DNA of 45,510 nucleotides. It comes from Acidobacteriota bacterium. Its GTDB lineage: Bacteria; Acidobacteriota; Terriglobia; Terriglobales; Acidobacteriaceae. Positions 15,812 to 24,376 of the stretch are shown piece by piece; position 1 is the stretch's first letter, and every line of letters starts with the position of its first letter. The notes beneath the pieces are model-generated. The model had not been told where the DNA came from. It saw nothing but the letters and a program-made list of their open reading frames with translations, and did no database searches. The DNA is taken from the NCBI GenBank assembly GCA_021851465.1, contig JAJZDL010000001.1, positions 1 to 45,510 of the forward strand, in the 5' to 3' direction. A program made the translations under genes and the position numbers.

Positions 15812-18745
15812 ATGCAATCCTCCGCTGCGCTGCCCCATCCGATTCAGCAGGCTCTTGAGCGCGGCTTTACCATTGTCACTGCCAACCAGCGCGCCGCCCG
15901 TACGCTGCATCGTGCCTTCGATCTCCACCAACGCGCTCGAAGCCGTCCATTCTGGGAGCCGCCCACGATCCTCGCCTGGGACGCCTGGCTCGCCGACCTC
16001 TGGCATCGTCTTCTGCTCGACGGAGTCGCAACCGAACTCCTGCTCAGCCCCACGCAGGAGCACACCCTCTGGCGCGCCGTCATCGACGACGATGCAGCGA
16101 CGACCGAAACAGTTGACAGCGCAACAGGCACCGCCGCGCTCAGCCTTCGCCCCATCGACTCGCTCGCCGCGCTCGCCGCCGACGCATGGAGCCTGCTGCA
16201 CGCCTACCGTGCCCGCCGTCGTCTGCAATCCGCCGTCGCGAGTACCGACACGCGCGCCTTCGCCCGCTGGGCCGGCGAATTCGACCGTCGCTCGGCCCGC
16301 GCGAAGTACCTCACCGAAGCGCAGCTCCCCGAAGCTCTGCGCGCCGCCATTGAAGCAGGCCGGCTCATCCCGCCAACCGGCCTCCTGCTCGTCGGCTTCG
16401 ACCTCAAAACGCCTGCGCAGTCTGCCCTGCTCGATGCCATCGCCGACGCTGGCTCCGCGATCCAAGAGTTCAGCCCGCAGATCGCGGCGGTCTCATCCAT
16501 CGCACTCGCACCGAGATCGCTGGAAAGTGCAGAGTGTGGGCCGGCCGCAACTCTCACCCTCGTCGCCGCGCCCGACGAGCGTGCCGAACTCGCCGCTTGC
16601 GCCCGCTGGCTGCGCGCCCACCTCATCGATCGGCCCACCGCCCGCATCGCCGTCGTCGTTCCCGCAATCGAGACCGACCGCGCCGAGATCGACCGCATCT
16701 TCCGCCAGGCGCTCGCGCCCGAGCTCAACCGCATCGCCGCGCCCGCCAACTCCGACCCATTCGAGTTTTCGCTCGGCATTCCGCTGGCCAACACACCGAT
16801 CGTCGCCACCGCGCTCGACATCCTGCGATGGGCCGCCGGTTCGCTCCCGCTCGACCGCGTCTCAGCGCTGCTGCTCTCGCCCCACTTCGCCGCAGACACC
16901 TCGCACGCCAACGGCGAACACCTCGCCCGCGCCGAGTTCGATGCCTTCGTCCTGCGCCAGCAACCTCTCCTCCAGCCGAGGATCTCGCTCGACGCGCTGC
17001 TCACCCTCGCCTCCAACCCGAAGCACGGCGCGGCCACTCTGCCCAACCTGCTCCAACACCTGAGCGCACTCCGACCGCTCTTCCTGCAACGCGGCCTCCT
17101 CACCGCCGAGCGCACCCACGCCGAATGGGCCGCAACCTTCCACGAGATCCTCGACGCCGCCGGATCGGCCGCGCCGGGCCGCGACAGCAGCGTCGAGTTC
17201 CAGGCCCGCCGCAAGTGGGAGTCCGCCCTCGACGAACTCACCACCCTCGACTTCGGCTCCCGCTCCGACGGCACGCGCGTCCGCTTCGCCGCCGCCCTCG
17301 ACGCGCTCGAACGCATCTGTGCACAGACACTCTTCGCCCCAGAATCCCGCCACGCACCCATCCAGATCATGGGCCCGCTGGAGTCCGCAGGCTCCACCTT
17401 CGACGCTCTCTGGTTCCTGCGCGCCAGCGACCTCGCATGGCCCTCCAAACCCACGCCGAATCCGCTCCTGCCCTGGCTGCTGCAACGCGACCTTGCCATG
17501 CCCGGAGCCAACCCAACGCACGACGCCGCACACGCACGCAACATCACCCAACGCATCGCTGCCTGCGCGCCAACCGTCCTCTTCAGCTACGCGCAGCAGA
17601 CCGTCGACGGATCCCAGCGTCCGTCCTCCGTCGTCACCGCCCTCGCCGCATCCGGCCTCACGCTCGATCTCCGCACCGCCGAGGAGATCGCTCCCTGCGA
17701 ATCCGCGCCCGCGCCCATCGCCCTCGAAGCCATCCCCGACGATGCACCCATTCCGCCTCCGCCAGACCGCACTCTGCGTGGCGGCGCATCCATCCTCGCC
17801 GCGCAGGCCGCCTGCGGCTTCCGTGCCTTCGCCGAAAAGCGCCTCTTCTCCTCTGCGCTCGAACCCTCCACGTTCGGCCTCGACCCACGCCAGCGCGGCA
17901 GCCTCGTCCACGCCACTCTGGAGAGCTTCTGGTCCCACGTCGAAACGCAGGCCGCACTCCAGCTTCTGGCCATCGAAGAGCGCGACGGCATCCTCTCCCA
18001 CTGCATCGACGCCGCCATCGCTCGGCATCTCCCCAATCCCGCGCCCGGCTGGCCCCGCGCCTACCTCCTCGCCGAACGACAGCGCCTGCTCAACCTCCTC
18101 CGCTCGTGGCTCGACTTCGAGGCCACCGAACGCATGCCCTTCACCGTCAAGTCCTGCGAAGAGATGCTTCGCGACGTCCAGATCGGCCCGCTCCGCATCG
18201 AGATCCGCGTCGACCGCATCGACACCATCCAACTCCCTGCCGCCCCAGACGAGGACACTCCCGAAGAAGTCTCGTCAGCCAACAACCCACTCTCCGGCGA
18301 GATCATCCTCGACTACAAGACCGGCCCGGCCAGCACCGCCGACTGGCTCGGCGACCGCCCCGACGCGCCCCAACTTCCCCTCTACGCCGTCGTCTCCGAA
18401 GTCCCCAACCTCGCCGCCATCGCCTTCGCCAGCGTCCGCCCCGGCAAGGATCTCGGCCTGCTCGGCTACCAGTCGCGCGATGGACTCCTCCCCAAGGCCG
18501 CGAAGCTGAAGACCGAGAGCCTCGCAGCCCAGGTCGAGCAGTGGCGCGCCGTCCTCACCGCCCTCGCCGAGGACTTCCACTCCGGCAACGCGCGCGTCGA
18601 TCCCAAGCACTACCCGAAGACCTGCGAGCACTGCGATCAGCGCCTGCTCTGCCGCCTCAACCCCGCCACCCTCGACGCCGCCTCCGATGAAGACTCCGAC
18701 ACGGACGACTCCATCCCCACTGCTCAGGAGGCCGCCCGTGGCTGA
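15812..18745 (+). CDS. AddB-like exonuclease subunit (PD-(D/E)XK nuclease with Fe-S cysteines)
   Basis: This 977-residue protein is the partner subunit of an AddAB-type double-strand-break resection enzyme, probably of the group often named probable DNA repair protein. Its N-terminus (FTIVTANQRAARTLHRAFD) resembles a degenerate helicase domain without a Walker A lysine. The C-terminal third has the PD-(D/E)XK nuclease: GSLVHATLESFW, IEIRVDRID and GEIILDYKTG (about 825-835). Four cysteines match the AddB iron-sulfur pattern: one in AACGFRAFAEKRLF (about 669) and CEHCDQRLLC (about 938-947, spacing C-x2-C-x5-C). The ATG at 15812 follows AAAGGG closely. The stop overlaps addA by 8 nt. Confidence 0.88.
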   Translation: MQSSAALPHPIQQALERGFTIVTANQRAARTLHRAFDLHQRARSRPFWEPPTILAWDAWLADLWHRLLLDGVATELLLSPTQEHTLWRAVIDDDAATTETVDSATGTAALSLRPIDSLAALAADAWSLLHAYRARRRLQSAVASTDTRAFARWAGEFDRRSARAKYLTEAQLPEALRAAIEAGRLIPPTGLLLVGFDLKTPAQSALLDAIADAGSAIQEFSPQIAAVSSIALAPRSLESAECGPAATLTLVAAPDERAELAACARWLRAHLIDRPTARIAVVVPAIETDRAEIDRIFRQALAPELNRIAAPANSDPFEFSLGIPLANTPIVATALDILRWAAGSLPLDRVSALLLSPHFAADTSHANGEHLARAEFDAFVLRQQPLLQPRISLDALLTLASNPKHGAATLPNLLQHLSALRPLFLQRGLLTAERTHAEWAATFHEILDAAGSAAPGRDSSVEFQARRKWESALDELTTLDFGSRSDGTRVRFAAALDALERICAQTLFAPESRHAPIQIMGPLESAGSTFDALWFLRASDLAWPSKPTPNPLLPWLLQRDLAMPGANPTHDAAHARNITQRIAACAPTVLFSYAQQTVDGSQRPSSVVTALAASGLTLDLRTAEEIAPCESAPAPIALEAIPDDAPIPPPPDRTLRGGASILAAQAACGFRAFAEKRLFSSALEPSTFGLDPRQRGSLVHATLESFWSHVETQAALQLLAIEERDGILSHCIDAAIARHLPNPAPGWPRAYLLAERQRLLNLLRSWLDFEATERMPFTVKSCEEMLRDVQIGPLRIEIRVDRIDTIQLPAAPDEDTPEEVSSANNPLSGEIILDYKTGPASTADWLGDRPDAPQLPLYAVVSEVPNLAAIAFASVRPGKDLGLLGYQSRDGLLPKAAKLKTESLAAQVEQWRAVLTALAEDFHSGNARVDPKHYPKTCEHCDQRLLCRLNPATLDAASDEDSDTDDSIPTAQEAARG
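18726..18731 (+). promoter_or_regulatory. Shine-Dalgarno site that fixes the addA start
   Basis: AGGAGG stands 6 nt before GTG 18738, inside the end of the addB gene. The ATG at 18687 further upstream in the same frame has no such site. Confidence 0.8.
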
Positions 18746-21700
18746 ACTCCTCCGCTTCCCTGGCAATGCCCAGCCGCTCCCGCCGCCTGACGCCGAAGCT
18801 CGACGCGAGGCCCTCGACATCCACCGCTCCTTCATCGTCGAAGCCCCCGCCGGCTCCGGCAAGACCGGCCTGCTCATCCAGCGCCTCCTCAAGCTCCTCG
18901 CCGACGACTCGGTCGAGCAGCCCGAACAGGTCCTCGCCATCACCTTCACCAACAAGGCCACCGCAGAGTTGCGCGACCGCGTCCTCGCCCACCTCACCGC
19001 CGCCGCAGAAACCGAAGCCGCCAAACCGAAAGTCCTGACACAGCTCGCAGCCGCCGCGGAGGAACCACCGCCAGCCTCAACGGATTTCCAGTCGGAAACG
19101 CTCGCCCTCGCCCACTCCGTCCTCGCCCGCGACCGCCAGATCGGCTGGAACCTCCTCGACCAGCCGCACCGCCTCAACATCCGCACCATCGACTCGGTCT
19201 GCGCAGAGATCGCCCGCACCCTCCCCGTCCTCTCCGGTTCGGGCGGTCGCCTCACGCCCACCACCGACGCCGACCCACTGCACCGCGAGGCCGCCCGCCG
19301 CACCCTTCTTCTCCTCGGTTCCGGCGACTCCGACCTCGACACCGCCCTGCGCGACCTCCTCCTCCACCGCGACGGCAACCTCGCCGACTGCGAGTCCCTC
19401 CTCGCCAACATGCTCAGCCTGCGCGACCAGTGGGGCAACCTCATCCCCCTCGCCCGCCCACATCTCGACGACGCATGGCTCGACGCCAACGTCCTGCCTC
19501 GCCTCGAGCTTGCCCTCGACCAAGCCATCCGCGCCGACCTCACCACCCTCGCGCAGGCCTTCCCCGCCAACCTCCTCGCAGACCTCACCAACCTCGCCGC
19601 AGACCTCGCTCCCGCCGCCCCATACGATCCCGAACTCCCGTCGCCCATCGCCCTCTGCGCCAACCTCCGAACCCCACCCGAAGCCCTCGCCGAGCACCTC
19701 GACCACTGGCTCTCCCTGATTCACCTGCTCATCGTCGGCGATGGAGGCTGGCGCAAGGAAAGAGGCATCACCGGAAAAAACTTAAAGTTTGGCTACAACA
19801 GAAAACACTCCAACCACACCCGCCTGGTCTCCCTGATTGACGCCCTCCGCGACCGCGACGACCTCCTACGCACCTTCGAGAAGATCCGCTCCCTGCCGCC
19901 CGCCCACTACCCCGCCGACCAGTGGACCGTCGCCAAGTCTCTCTTCCGCGTCCTCAGCCGCGCTCTGGTCGAGCTCCAGTTCGTCTTCGCCGCCCGCAAC
20001 CAGTGCGACTTCACCGAACTCAGCCTCCTCGCCCGCCACGCCCTCGCCGCAGACTCCGGCCCAGAAGACCTCGCCTCCGCACTCGGTGCGCGCCTCCAGC
20101 ACCTCCTCGTCGACGAGATGCAGGACACCTCAACCAGTCAGTACACCCTCATCGAACTCCTCACCGCCTCGTGGGACGGATACTCACAGACCGTCTTTCT
20201 AGTCGGCGACCCCCGCCAATCCATCTACCTCTTCCGCCAGGCCCGTGTCGAGCGTTTCCTCCGCGCCCTGCACTCCCAACACCTCGGCGACCTACCTCTC
20301 ACCCGCCTCTGCCTCACCGCTAACTTCCGCTCTCAGAGTGCTCTAGTCGAAGAGTTCAACCAAAACTTTAGCTTAATGTTCCCTCCCAAAGACGACCTCC
20401 CCTACACATCTGCCGACCCCACCCTCCCCGCCTCGCCCCACGCCCACGCCACCGTCTGGCACGCCAACCCCATCGCGTCGATCCCGGACGACGCAGCCAC
20501 CGCCCCTCTCACTCTCGCCCAACTCAAGCAGCAACAATCCCGCCGAGACGCCCTCGAAGTCCGCAGCATCGCCCGCGTATGGCTCACCAAGCCGCTTCCC
20601 GCAGGTCGAACCAAACCCTGGCAGCTCGCCGTCCTCGTCTCCAACCGGAAACACCTCAACGAGATCGTCGCTGCCCTCAAACAACAGGATGACCTCGGCC
20701 TAATTCCCTTCCGCGCCGTCGAGATCGAAGCCCTCAGCGACCGCCAGGAGATCCTCGACCTCACCGCGCTCACCCGCGCTCTGCTTCATCCCGCCGACCG
20801 AGTCGCCGCCCTCGCCGTCCTGCGCGCCCCCTGGTGCGGCCTCTCGCTCGCCGACCTGCACACCCTCACCGGGGCCGACGATCCCACCCTCCAAAGCCAC
20901 TCCATCCACAGCCTCATCGAGAATCGCGCTCACCTCCTCCCCGACGACTCCCGCCAGCGCCTTCAACGAGTCGGCAAGGTTCTCGCCGACGCCACCGCCC
21001 AGCGCACCCGCCTCACCCCCGCCCAGTTCGTCGAGCGCGCTTGGCGCTCCCTCGGAGGAGACGTATTTCTCAACAGGACTCAACTCAATAACACAATTAT
21101 TTTCTTTCAGTTATTGGATAAACTTCAACTTCAAGAAAAAGATAGTTCGTCCATCAATCTGCTCGACCCAACCCTCCTCCAAGCCCACCTACAAAAGCTC
21201 TACGCCGAACCCGATCCAATCCCCCCCGGAACCCCCTTCGTCGAACTCCTCACCATCCACAAGGCCAAGGGCCTGGAGTGGGATGTCGTTGTCGTTCCCG
21301 CCCTCGAGCGCGGCCCCGGCAGAAGCCCAACCCGTCTCCTCACCTGGTCTGAGATCGACACCGCACTCCAGCCCGCCACCTCCGAAGGCCAGCCCAACGA
21401 CCGCCCGGCCCACATCATGCTCGCACCCATCGCCGGTCGCGGCGAACCGTCGAAGGCCCTCAACAACTGGCTCAACGCAATCCACAGCGCCCGCGAGGCC
21501 GCCGAGCGCAAGCGCCTCTTCTACGTCGCCTGCACCCGCGCCCGAGAGGAGCTGCACCTCTTCGCCGCTCCCACCGTCTCCGCCAAAGGGCAGATCGTCC
21601 CTCGCTACAACAGCCTCCTCAACGCCGCATGGCCCGCCGCCCAGCCCCACTTCGCCGCCGCGGAGACAGACCCCAGCCAAGAGAATCCATCCTCCCGACC

Positions 21701-22550
21701 GGAGCACAGTGCAGTGGTGGCTCCCCCGCATCTTTCCCCGAACGCCATGGAACCTCTCCCCTTGACCCTGGATCTCGCCGCCTCAGCAGCCTTCACACTC
21801 GAACGCCTTCCTCTCGCCTTCGATCCCGACGAGCGCATCGCCGCCGCGCGCGCCCAAAGGCTCCCCAGCGGCGACCCAGACAGCGGCCCCGCCTCCAACC
21901 ACGCCCCGTTCTCTCGTCCCGAAGGCTCCTTTGCCGCGCGCTCCTTCGGCAACGTCGTCCACGCCGCGCTCGAATCCTGCGCCACCCGCATCGCCACCGG
22001 CCACTCCCCCGCCGCGTTGCTCGCCGAACTCCCCACCTGGCCCCCGCGCCTCGCCGCCCTCCTGCGCGCAGACGGCCTGCCCCACGCCACCGTCAACCGC
22101 CTCGCCCTCGAAGCGCAGGCCACCCTCGAAAACACCCTGCGCGATCCCGACGGCCTCTGGCTGCTCGCGCCAAACGCCTGCGCCTCCAGCGAGCTTGCCC
22201 TCACCGCATGGCCCACGCCTCAAACCGCCAACGGCCAGGCCGCCATCCACCCCATCTCTATCCGCATCGACCGCATCTTTCGCGCCGGGGCCGACCCTCG
22301 CGCCCCCGGCGAGGACGTCCTCTGGATCGTCGATTACAAGACCTCCACGCCGCACAGCTCCGCCAGCCTCGACGACTTCCTCGCCCACCAGCGCGCCACC
22401 TACGCCCCACAACTCGAAACCTACGCCCGCATCCTCACCCAGCTTCCGCACCCCCCGGACCTCCCCGCACCCAAGAAGGTTCGTCTCGCGCTCTACTACC
22501 CCGCCCTGCCCCGCCTCGACTGGTGGCCGCTCGCCATGCCATCCGCCTGA
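18738..22550 (+). CDS. addA: AddA-like UvrD/Rep-family helicase-nuclease
   Basis: This 1270-residue subunit unwinds DNA ends 3'-5' and cuts one strand. Superfamily 1 motifs in order: Walker A VEAPAGSGKTGLL (about 35-47), AITFTNKATAELRDR, HLLVDEMQDTSTSQY (DEMQ Walker B, about 455-469), VGDPRQSIYLFRQA, LTANFRSQ, TIHKAKGLEWDVVVVPALER (about 837-856) and LFYVACTRAREELHLF. The C-terminal nuclease has VDYKTS (about 1197-1202) after ISIRIDRIFRAG. The GTG at 18738 is chosen for its AGGAGG site. An in-frame dispersed repeat (about residues 985-1000) lies between the helicase and nuclease parts. Two patches (19775-19810 and 21062-21150) are strikingly AT-rich for this gene but keep the frame. Confidence 0.93.
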   Translation: MAELLRFPGNAQPLPPPDAEARREALDIHRSFIVEAPAGSGKTGLLIQRLLKLLADDSVEQPEQVLAITFTNKATAELRDRVLAHLTAAAETEAAKPKVLTQLAAAAEEPPPASTDFQSETLALAHSVLARDRQIGWNLLDQPHRLNIRTIDSVCAEIARTLPVLSGSGGRLTPTTDADPLHREAARRTLLLLGSGDSDLDTALRDLLLHRDGNLADCESLLANMLSLRDQWGNLIPLARPHLDDAWLDANVLPRLELALDQAIRADLTTLAQAFPANLLADLTNLAADLAPAAPYDPELPSPIALCANLRTPPEALAEHLDHWLSLIHLLIVGDGGWRKERGITGKNLKFGYNRKHSNHTRLVSLIDALRDRDDLLRTFEKIRSLPPAHYPADQWTVAKSLFRVLSRALVELQFVFAARNQCDFTELSLLARHALAADSGPEDLASALGARLQHLLVDEMQDTSTSQYTLIELLTASWDGYSQTVFLVGDPRQSIYLFRQARVERFLRALHSQHLGDLPLTRLCLTANFRSQSALVEEFNQNFSLMFPPKDDLPYTSADPTLPASPHAHATVWHANPIASIPDDAATAPLTLAQLKQQQSRRDALEVRSIARVWLTKPLPAGRTKPWQLAVLVSNRKHLNEIVAALKQQDDLGLIPFRAVEIEALSDRQEILDLTALTRALLHPADRVAALAVLRAPWCGLSLADLHTLTGADDPTLQSHSIHSLIENRAHLLPDDSRQRLQRVGKVLADATAQRTRLTPAQFVERAWRSLGGDVFLNRTQLNNTIIFFQLLDKLQLQEKDSSSINLLDPTLLQAHLQKLYAEPDPIPPGTPFVELLTIHKAKGLEWDVVVVPALERGPGRSPTRLLTWSEIDTALQPATSEGQPNDRPAHIMLAPIAGRGEPSKALNNWLNAIHSAREAAERKRLFYVACTRAREELHLFAAPTVSAKGQIVPRYNSLLNAAWPAAQPHFAAAETDPSQENPSSRPEHSAVVAPPHLSPNAMEPLPLTLDLAASAAFTLERLPLAFDPDERIAAARAQRLPSGDPDSGPASNHAPFSRPEGSFAARSFGNVVHAALESCATRIATGHSPAALLAELPTWPPRLAALLRADGLPHATVNRLALEAQATLENTLRDPDGLWLLAPNACASSELALTAWPTPQTANGQAAIHPISIRIDRIFRAGADPRAPGEDVLWIVDYKTSTPHSSASLDDFLAHQRATYAPQLETYARILTQLPHPPDLPAPKKVRLALYYPALPRLDWWPLAMPSA
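21691..21737 (+). repeat. SERSEE-family repeat inside addA, in frame
   Basis: The element runs from CCTCCCGACCGGAGCACAGTG to CCCCCGCATCTTTCC and is translated SRPEHSAVVAPPHLS, aligning with RPERSEVEGPPHFA in RecQ. It sits in the linker between the helicase and nuclease domains. Confidence 0.78.
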
Positions 22551-22572
22551 ACTCATCCGCGCAACCCGGAGC

Positions 22573-22606
22573 ATCTTCACTGCCGCTATATCTTCACTGC
22601 CGCTAT
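22573..22606 (+). repeat. Perfect 17-bp tandem duplication after addA
   Basis: ATCTTCACTGCCGCTAT occurs twice head to tail (22573-22589, 22590-22606), 23 nt after the addA stop. Confidence 0.85.
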
Positions 22607-22618
22607 CAAAGAAAGATT

Positions 22619-22656
22619 TGTCATTCTGAGCGCAGCGAAGAATCCCCGCATCTTTG
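22619..22656 (+). repeat. Dispersed repeat, SERSEE family (near consensus)
   Basis: TGTCATTCTGAGCGCAGCG followed by AAGAATCCCCGCATCTTTG is one of the cleanest copies in the window and serves here as the reference sequence. Confidence 0.8.
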
Positions 22657-22742
22657 CCGGTACCGCACGCTCTATCCCATTGCGTAGATCTTCTCCGTGT
22701 GTGCCTTTCGCGTATTCGCGTCCACCGCGCTACCATCTCCTC

Positions 22743-23414
22743 ATGCGCCCCGCGGACACAACAGGCAGCAAGCGGCGCGACCTGGCAGAGCTTTCCATCG
22801 GATACGCGCTCATCCTCGTCGTGCTCTGGACGCCGCGCCCCTGGCAGAAGCCTCTCTACTGCGTTGCCGCCGTCTTTCTCGCAGCCGTCCTCTCCATCTC
22901 CTTCACCAGTTGGAAGCGGATGGGCCTATGCACGGCCAACCTCGCGCGCTCCTCCTGGGTGGTTGGCGCGGCACTCCTTGGCTCCGCAATCGCCATCCTC
23001 ATCGCCGCTCAAATGCACACGCTGCAGTGGCCTGGCGGCCCCATCCCGTTTCTCCGCCGCTATCTTGGCTACGCTATCTGGGCCGTCCTGCAACAGGTCC
23101 TGCTGCAGGACTTCTTCCTCGCGCGCCTGCTGCGTCTAATGCGCACCCCAAACTCCGCCGCGCTGGCGGCCGCAACCATCTTCTCGCTCGCCCACCTGCC
23201 CAGCCCGATCCTGGTCGCGGTCACCTTCCTCTGGGGCCTCGCGGCATGCCTGCTCTTCCTGCGTTACCGCAATCTCTACCCCTTGGCCTTGGCGCACGCC
23301 ATCCTGGGGATCACCGTCGCGATGGCCATTCCCCGCCCCGTCATCCGCAACATGCGCGTCGGCCTCGGATACATCGCCTACCCCGCGCAGCATCCTGCTC
23401 AGCGCAGCCACTGA
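22743..23414 (+). CDS. CPBP-like intramembrane protein with altered catalytic motif
   Basis: This 223-residue polytopic membrane protein has about seven hydrophobic segments. The C-terminal half follows the CPBP (CAAX protease and bacteriocin-processing) plan, but the first motif reads WAVLQQVLLQDFFLARLL (about 118-135), with QQ in place of the catalytic Glu-Glu. The second and third motifs keep their His (IFSLAHLPSP; LALAHAILG). It may be a non-proteolytic relative or a Gln variant of the family. The ATG at 22743 is chosen because the hydrophilic MRPADTTGSKRRD start precedes the first helix; no good ribosome site was seen. Its 3' end overlaps the convergent second CPBP gene by 16 nt. Confidence 0.78.
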   Translation: MRPADTTGSKRRDLAELSIGYALILVVLWTPRPWQKPLYCVAAVFLAAVLSISFTSWKRMGLCTANLARSSWVVGAALLGSAIAILIAAQMHTLQWPGGPIPFLRRYLGYAIWAVLQQVLLQDFFLARLLRLMRTPNSAALAAATIFSLAHLPSPILVAVTFLWGLAACLLFLRYRNLYPLALAHAILGITVAMAIPRPVIRNMRVGLGYIAYPAQHPAQRSH

Positions 23415-24307
23415 CTCCACACCGTGTCCACCAGCGCATGGGTGGTCGCGGAGGCCCCAACCCGGCGGTCGCGCCGCCACGCACGTCCGTAAAAAATCCC
23501 CGCCAGCGCGGCCAGCACAACGTACCGCCAGTTGAAGTGCGCGGCGCGCTTGTTGAAGTGCGCCAACCCGAAGACCGCCGCCGTCGCCAGCAGCGCGGGC
23601 GTGCGCCCCAGCCGCCGCTCCAGCAGGTTCTGCATCCACCCCCGGAAGAACAGCTCCTCCGGCACCGCGATGAACGCGAACGTAAAGAGAAACGCACCTG
23701 CAAGCCCGGCCGGTCGCGGCCGCGCCGCATGGAGATGCAGAAAGCCCAAGCCCAGCCCAAGCGCAACAGCCATCGGCGCATACCACCCAAACTCCCTCAC
23801 ACCCGTGCGCAGGTCTCGCACTCGCAGCCGCAGATCGAACCCCACTCCATCCAGTCGCCGCACCAGCATGAACCCATAGGTCCCCGCGTCCAGCAGCAGC
23901 ATCTTGTTGAAGACCGCGAGGTGCGCCGGCCATGCGCGCTCAAACCAGCGCAGATCGACCGCCAGCCCCAGCACCGCAAGCACCAGATAGTCCCGCCAGT
24001 TGCCACGCTGCGCGCCATCGGCCAGCCGTGCCTGCCACAGCAGCGCGCAGACCGCAACCGGAAGCAGCGCGTACAACGCGAACCACTCCCAGCAAAATCT
24101 TCCGCGCGAGACCGTCACCAACACATACGGCACGCACAGCGCAGCCGGTGACAAGACCCGCAGCGGCAGCGGCAGCCGCTCCACCCAGGCACTCAGCCGC
24201 GTTGAAAAAAATGCCGCCGCCACAAGTGGGGCAAGCGTGAGCGCAGCCGCAACAACCATCGCCGGCCCAATCGCGAATCCAAGCTCGCCAGACAAAGCCA
24301 TGCCCAT
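23399..24307 (-). CDS. CPBP family intramembrane metalloprotease
   Basis: This 302-residue membrane protein has about eight hydrophobic segments. All CPBP motifs are intact: PEELFFRGWMQNLLERRLG (Glu-Glu-x3-Arg, about 213-231), VFGLAHFNK (His, about 242-250) and ATTHALVDTVW (His, about 288-298). Such enzymes cleave prenylated or other substrates in the membrane, or act in bacteriocin immunity. The gene lies 69 nt downstream of murF on the same strand, so it may be the last gene of the dcw operon, in the place where mraY is normally found. Its 3' end overlaps the oppositely directed CPBP-like gene. Confidence 0.85.
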   Translation of the reverse strand: MGMALSGELGFAIGPAMVVAAALTLAPLVAAAFFSTRLSAWVERLPLPLRVLSPAALCVPYVLVTVSRGRFCWEWFALYALLPVAVCALLWQARLADGAQRGNWRDYLVLAVLGLAVDLRWFERAWPAHLAVFNKMLLLDAGTYGFMLVRRLDGVGFDLRLRVRDLRTGVREFGWYAPMAVALGLGLGFLHLHAARPRPAGLAGAFLFTFAFIAVPEELFFRGWMQNLLERRLGRTPALLATAAVFGLAHFNKRAAHFNWRYVVLAALAGIFYGRAWRRDRRVGASATTHALVDTVWSQWLR

Positions 24308-24376
24308 AAAATCCCCGCCCGCCCTGCCATCGTATCGGCGAACAAGCCGCTACACCATCGCCGCAAGGCCCCTAAC

